From Burkholderiales bacterium (GTDB taxonomy: Bacteria > Pseudomonadota > Gammaproteobacteria > Burkholderiales > Burkholderiaceae_E), in the NCBI GenBank assembly GCA_027489195.1, contig JAIYAG010000279.1, forward strand, positions 1 through 24,702: DNA of 24,702 nt, written 5' to 3'. The translations under genes were made by a program, and so were the position numbers. Under the pieces are notes generated by a model. It searched no databases, was not told the origin of the DNA, and saw only the letters and a program-made list of their open reading frames with translations. This document shows positions 21,984 to 24,702 of this stretch, piece by piece; the first letter of the stretch is position 1, and every line of letters begins with the position of its first letter.

Positions 21984-22029
21984 GGAAGTCAACTTCCTTA
22001 TAAGGAAGTGTAGTTCCTTAAACGGAACT
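21984..22029. promoter_or_regulatory. Overlapping GGAAGT/ACTTCC dyads, operator of the nucleotidyltransferase-HEPN operon
   Basis: Half-sites GGAAGT (21984), ACTTCC (21992), GGAAGT (22004), AGTTCC (22012) and GGAACT (22024) form four overlapping dyads with centres at 21990.5, 22000.5, 22010.5 and 22020.5, exactly 10 bp apart. The second is a perfect 18-bp palindrome (21992-22009), ACTTCCTTATAAGGAAGT. TATAAG in it could be a -10 element. The array lies 22-67 bp upstream of the nucleotidyltransferase start and reaches the helicase stop codon. Confidence 0.72.
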
Positions 22030-24702
22030 CAAGGTGTGTGATGGCGATCGCCGACCCGCCCTTCCCCAGCCACCCGCCGCTCCACCGCCACCGCCCCCCG
22101 CCCCGCCGCCCCCACCGGCTCGATTCCCATCCCCTCCAGCCGCCCCACCAGCTCCCCCAGCCCCTCGTCCGGCCCCCGCACCCCGCTCGACGCGAAGCAC
22201 CGCCAGAACACCCACCCGGCCCGCTCCAGCACGCGCTGGCGCCTGACGTCGGCCTCCCACTGCTCGGGCCCGTGGAACGCATCGCCGTCGCACTCGATCG
22301 CGAGCCTGCGGTCGAGCGCGCCCTCCACCACCAGATCGATCCGGAAGCCGCCGGCCGGCACCTGCGGCGTGACGCGATAGCCCCGCGATGTGAGCGCGGT
22401 GAACACCTCGCGCTCGAAGCCGGACTCGCACAGCGCGATCAGGTCCTCGGCGGCCGCCGCGTCCGGCGCGTCCTTCGTGTCGAAGTGCGCGAGCAGCCCG
22501 CGCCGCAGCGCATCGTTGGGCGAGAGCTCGGCCAACTGCACCGAGCGCACCAGGTACATCCGGTCACGCGCGCGCGAAGCGGCCACGTTGAAGCGCTGCT
22601 CGAACGGCAGGCCCGCATTCGCATGGCAGTTGTCGCGGTCGACCACCATGGTGAGGAACATGATGTCGCGCTCGCTGCCCTGGAAGGTCGGCGCATCGCC
22701 CACGGCGAACTCGCGGCGCATCAGCTCGGCGGCGTCGCAGCGCTGGCGCACCACCTCGTCGACGCGGCGTGCGTGGGCCTGGCCGCCGAGCAGGGTCACG
22801 ACGCCGAGCGTGCGGCCCTCGAACCTCGGGTCGGCGAGCAGGGCCTCGATCTCGTCGGCGATGGCCTGGGCCTCGCCCTCGTTGATGTCCTGGCGGCCGC
22901 GCACGCCATGGGGCACGTACAGGTCGACCAGCGGCGGGTCGATGCGCTCGGAGGCGCGCGCGATGCGCAGCGGCAGGATCTTGCCGCCGTAGAACGCCTG
23001 GTTGCTGTACGCGATGATCGGCGGCACGCAGCGGAAGTGCTCGCGCAGCATCACCTGGTGGGCGGCGAACACGCGCGCGGCGAGGTCGTACAGCGACTTC
23101 TCGGGCGTCATGTCGACGCCATGGGGCTGGTCGGCGAGGAAGCGCGCGCGCAGCTCGTCGATGCGGGTGGCCTCGATGAAGCCCGAGGTGGGCGAGACCT
23201 GCTTGTCGTCGCCGACGACGAGCACCTGCTTGGCGCGCAACAGCGCGGGCAAGGCCCACAGGTTGGACTGGCTGGCCTCGTCGACGATGACGAGATCGAA
23301 GGCGCCGACCCGCGCGGGCATGGTCTCGGACACGCGGGCGTGGCTCATGATCCAGCACGGCACGGCGTCGGCGGCGTCGAGCATCGCCTCGCGCGCGTCC
23401 TGGCGGTAGCGGGCGGCGTTGGTGCCGGTGCCCTTGCCCAGCCGCCGCATGGCGGTGGCATAGCCGTTGAGCGCGGCCATCACGGCGCCGGTGGTGTTGG
23501 CGCGGGTGGCGAGCCAGGCCGACTGGGCGGCGGCCTCGCGGTACAGGCGTGCGAGGCCGGCCTCGTTCTCGCGCCGCTGCTCGGCGAGCCCGACGAGCTC
23601 GGTGCGCGACTCGATGGCCTCGAGGTGGGCGGCGAGGCGGGCGCGGGTCCAGGCATCGCGCCAGTCGGCGGGCACGGCGGGGTCGTCGCCGGCAGCGGGT
23701 GCGGGCTCGGTGCGCAGGCGCGCGGCCCAGGCGGGGGCGCCGGCGGCATCGATGCGCGCGCACGCCTGTGCGACGGTGCCGAGGGGCCCTGCGAGCGCGC
23801 CCAGGCGGCGCAGCTCGGCCAGGCCGCGCTCGAAGGCCTGGGCGGCGTCCTCGGGGCTCACGCGGGCATCGCCGAGCAAGGTGTCGACGAAGCCGCGCAG
23901 CCGCTCGCCCAGCGGCCCGGGCACGCGCTCGAGCGCGGCCCGCAGCTCGCTGCGCGCGACCGCCGCGGCGCCCAGCTCGGCGCGCGACAGGTGCAGCGCC
24001 AGCACGCCGGCTGCGCGTGCGAGCGATGCGGCGGCACCGCGGAAGTCGCTCTCGTCGGGCTGGGCGAGCACCTCGCGCGCGGCGACGGGGAGCTCGGCGT
24101 CGAACTCGGTGGCCAGGCGGTGCGCGAGGCGCGCGGCGCGGCCGGCGTGCTCGATGCGCTTGAGCGCGGTCACGCCGCCCTGCAGCGCGGGGACGCCCAG
24201 CTCGTCGGCGAACTGGTTCCAGCGGGCCGTCACGACCGTTACCTTCTCGTGCAGAAGGTACCAGCGCTCGACGTGCGCCCAGTCGTCCGCGGACCGCGGC
24301 TCGAGCGCGGACACGCGGATGGCGGGCACGTGGCGGCGCGCGTCGCCGCCACCGAAGGGCAGCAGGCCGAAGGGCTTGCCGGTGCGCGCGCCGCGCTCGA
24401 CGGCCTCGCGGGTGCGGGCGCAGGCGAGCGCCTCGGCGGACACCTCGACCGGCCGCATCAGGAAGCCCTCGCGCTCGACGGCCAGCGCGTCGAGCTCGGC
24501 GAACAGCGCGGCGAGCGCGCGCCCCTCGGCGGCGAACGACGGATGGCGGCACTTGGCGCGCAGCTTCACCGGCCAGTCGTCCTCGTGCGCCTCGAGCTCG
24601 GCGGCGAGCGCCTGCGCCTCGGCGAGGCGCCCGTGCAGCGCGCGCGCGGCGGCCAGCGTCGCGGCGTCGTCGCGGCGCAGCGCCGAGGTGCCGGCGGCGC
24701 GG
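22029..24702 (-). CDS. Superfamily 1 helicase with C-terminal Vsr-like nuclease domain (5' end beyond window)
   Basis: The frame is open from the window end to a TGA at 22029, giving 890 visible residues. The first roughly 460 are Ala/Arg/Glu-rich helices, probably the long insertion between helicase motifs I and II. Then come motif II, DLVIVDEASQ (about 23266-23300), motif III, VLVVGDDKQVSP (about 23200), and the C-terminal RecA-like motifs FQGSERDIMFLTM and RFNVAASRARDRMYLV. The Walker A motif must lie beyond the window. The last part has a PD-(D/E)xK/Vsr-like nuclease: FRIDLV, then AIECDGDAFHG (about 22280-22298) and QRVLERAGWVFWRCF. Helicase-nuclease fusions of this kind often occur in defence islands. 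A low-complexity Gly/Arg/Val tail follows. A GTG at 24569 is not the likely true start, because the frame and composition continue upstream. Confidence 0.88.
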   Translation of the reverse strand, partial: RAAGTSALRRDDAATLAAARALHGRLAEAQALAAELEAHEDDWPVKLRAKCRHPSFAAEGRALAALFAELDALAVEREGFLMRPVEVSAEALACARTREAVERGARTGKPFGLLPFGGGDARRHVPAIRVSALEPRSADDWAHVERWYLLHEKVTVVTARWNQFADELGVPALQGGVTALKRIEHAGRAARLAHRLATEFDAELPVAAREVLAQPDESDFRGAAASLARAAGVLALHLSRAELGAAAVARSELRAALERVPGPLGERLRGFVDTLLGDARVSPEDAAQAFERGLAELRRLGALAGPLGTVAQACARIDAAGAPAWAARLRTEPAPAAGDDPAVPADWRDAWTRARLAAHLEAIESRTELVGLAEQRRENEAGLARLYREAAAQSAWLATRANTTGAVMAALNGYATAMRRLGKGTGTNAARYRQDAREAMLDAADAVPCWIMSHARVSETMPARVGAFDLVIVDEASQSNLWALPALLRAKQVLVVGDDKQVSPTSGFIEATRIDELRARFLADQPHGVDMTPEKSLYDLAARVFAAHQVMLREHFRCVPPIIAYSNQAFYGGKILPLRIARASERIDPPLVDLYVPHGVRGRQDINEGEAQAIADEIEALLADPRFEGRTLGVVTLLGGQAHARRVDEVVRQRCDAAELMRREFAVGDAPTFQGSERDIMFLTMVVDRDNCHANAGLPFEQRFNVAASRARDRMYLVRSVQLAELSPNDALRRGLLAHFDTKDAPDAAAAEDLIALCESGFEREVFTALTSRGYRVTPQVPAGGFRIDLVVEGALDRRLAIECDGDAFHGPEQWEADVRRQRVLERAGWVFWRCFASSGVRGPDEGLGELVGRLEGMGIEPVGAAGRGAVAVERRVAGEGRVGDRHHTP

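Noticed and set aside
22564..24552. 662-residue open frame inside the helicase gene on the same strand
   Set aside because: Almost purely Arg/Ala/Gly/Pro; the alternative frame carries all helicase motifs.

Overview
The window is high-GC DNA densely packed with bacterial genes. AGGAG-type ribosome binding sites, overlapping ATGA/GTGA gene junctions, a Tat-exported high-potential iron-sulfur protein (HiPIP) and a MerR regulator with a Burkholderiales-looking C-terminal domain suggest a betaproteobacterium of the order Burkholderiales. That assignment is inference from gene content. No tRNA, rRNA, CRISPR array, transposase or integrase was seen, and no stretch over 300 bases lacks a gene; the longest gene-free stretches are 8189-8421, 6334-6540 and 9550-9749.

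Region 1 (1-7380): a solute-binding protein and two MalF/MalG-type permeases (2347-5507) form an ABC importer operon without an ATPase in view. It is bracketed by two closely related phytanoyl-CoA dioxygenase family genes (1-667, cut by the window edge, and 5527-6333). Beside the first copy lie a SnoaL/NTF2-like gene and a divergent LysR regulator; beyond the second is an alpha/beta hydrolase. The layout suggests uptake and oxidation of a small organic compound, substrate unknown. The first copy has lost one predicted iron ligand.

Region 2 (7370-13088): a YaaW-like (UPF0174) membrane-associated protein, an FAD amine-oxidase-like protein, the HiPIP, a renalase-like FAD oxidoreductase, and a divergent MerR regulator translationally coupled to a SOUL heme-binding protein. 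The last three resemble the gene sets found around light-responsive MerR/LitR-type regulators. A regular array of CGACTC repeats lies between the divergent genes.

Region 3 (13206-13834): an AbrB-type antitoxin and Doc toxin pair joined by a GTGA overlap.

Region 4 (13911-18643): a six-gene minus-strand operon (AhpD-like protein, two glutathione S-transferases, two DUF1330-type proteins, an epoxide-hydrolase-like enzyme) with a divergent LysR gene. It looks like an electrophile or epoxide detoxification or catabolic unit. The shared intergenic region holds a chain of inverted repeats, one with exact LysR-box geometry.

Region 5 (18656-20783): a predicted outer-membrane barrel, a Tat-exported lipoprotein of the nitroreductase fold, and a 32-codon relic of a membrane-protein gene.

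Region 6 (20890-24702): a probable defence module: a superfamily 1 helicase with a C-terminal Vsr-like nuclease domain (5' end outside the window), then a winged-helix/nucleotidyltransferase protein and a HEPN-like protein that look like a toxin-antitoxin pair. Between the helicase and the pair lie four overlapping dyads with centres exactly 10 bp apart, the strongest regulatory signal in the window.
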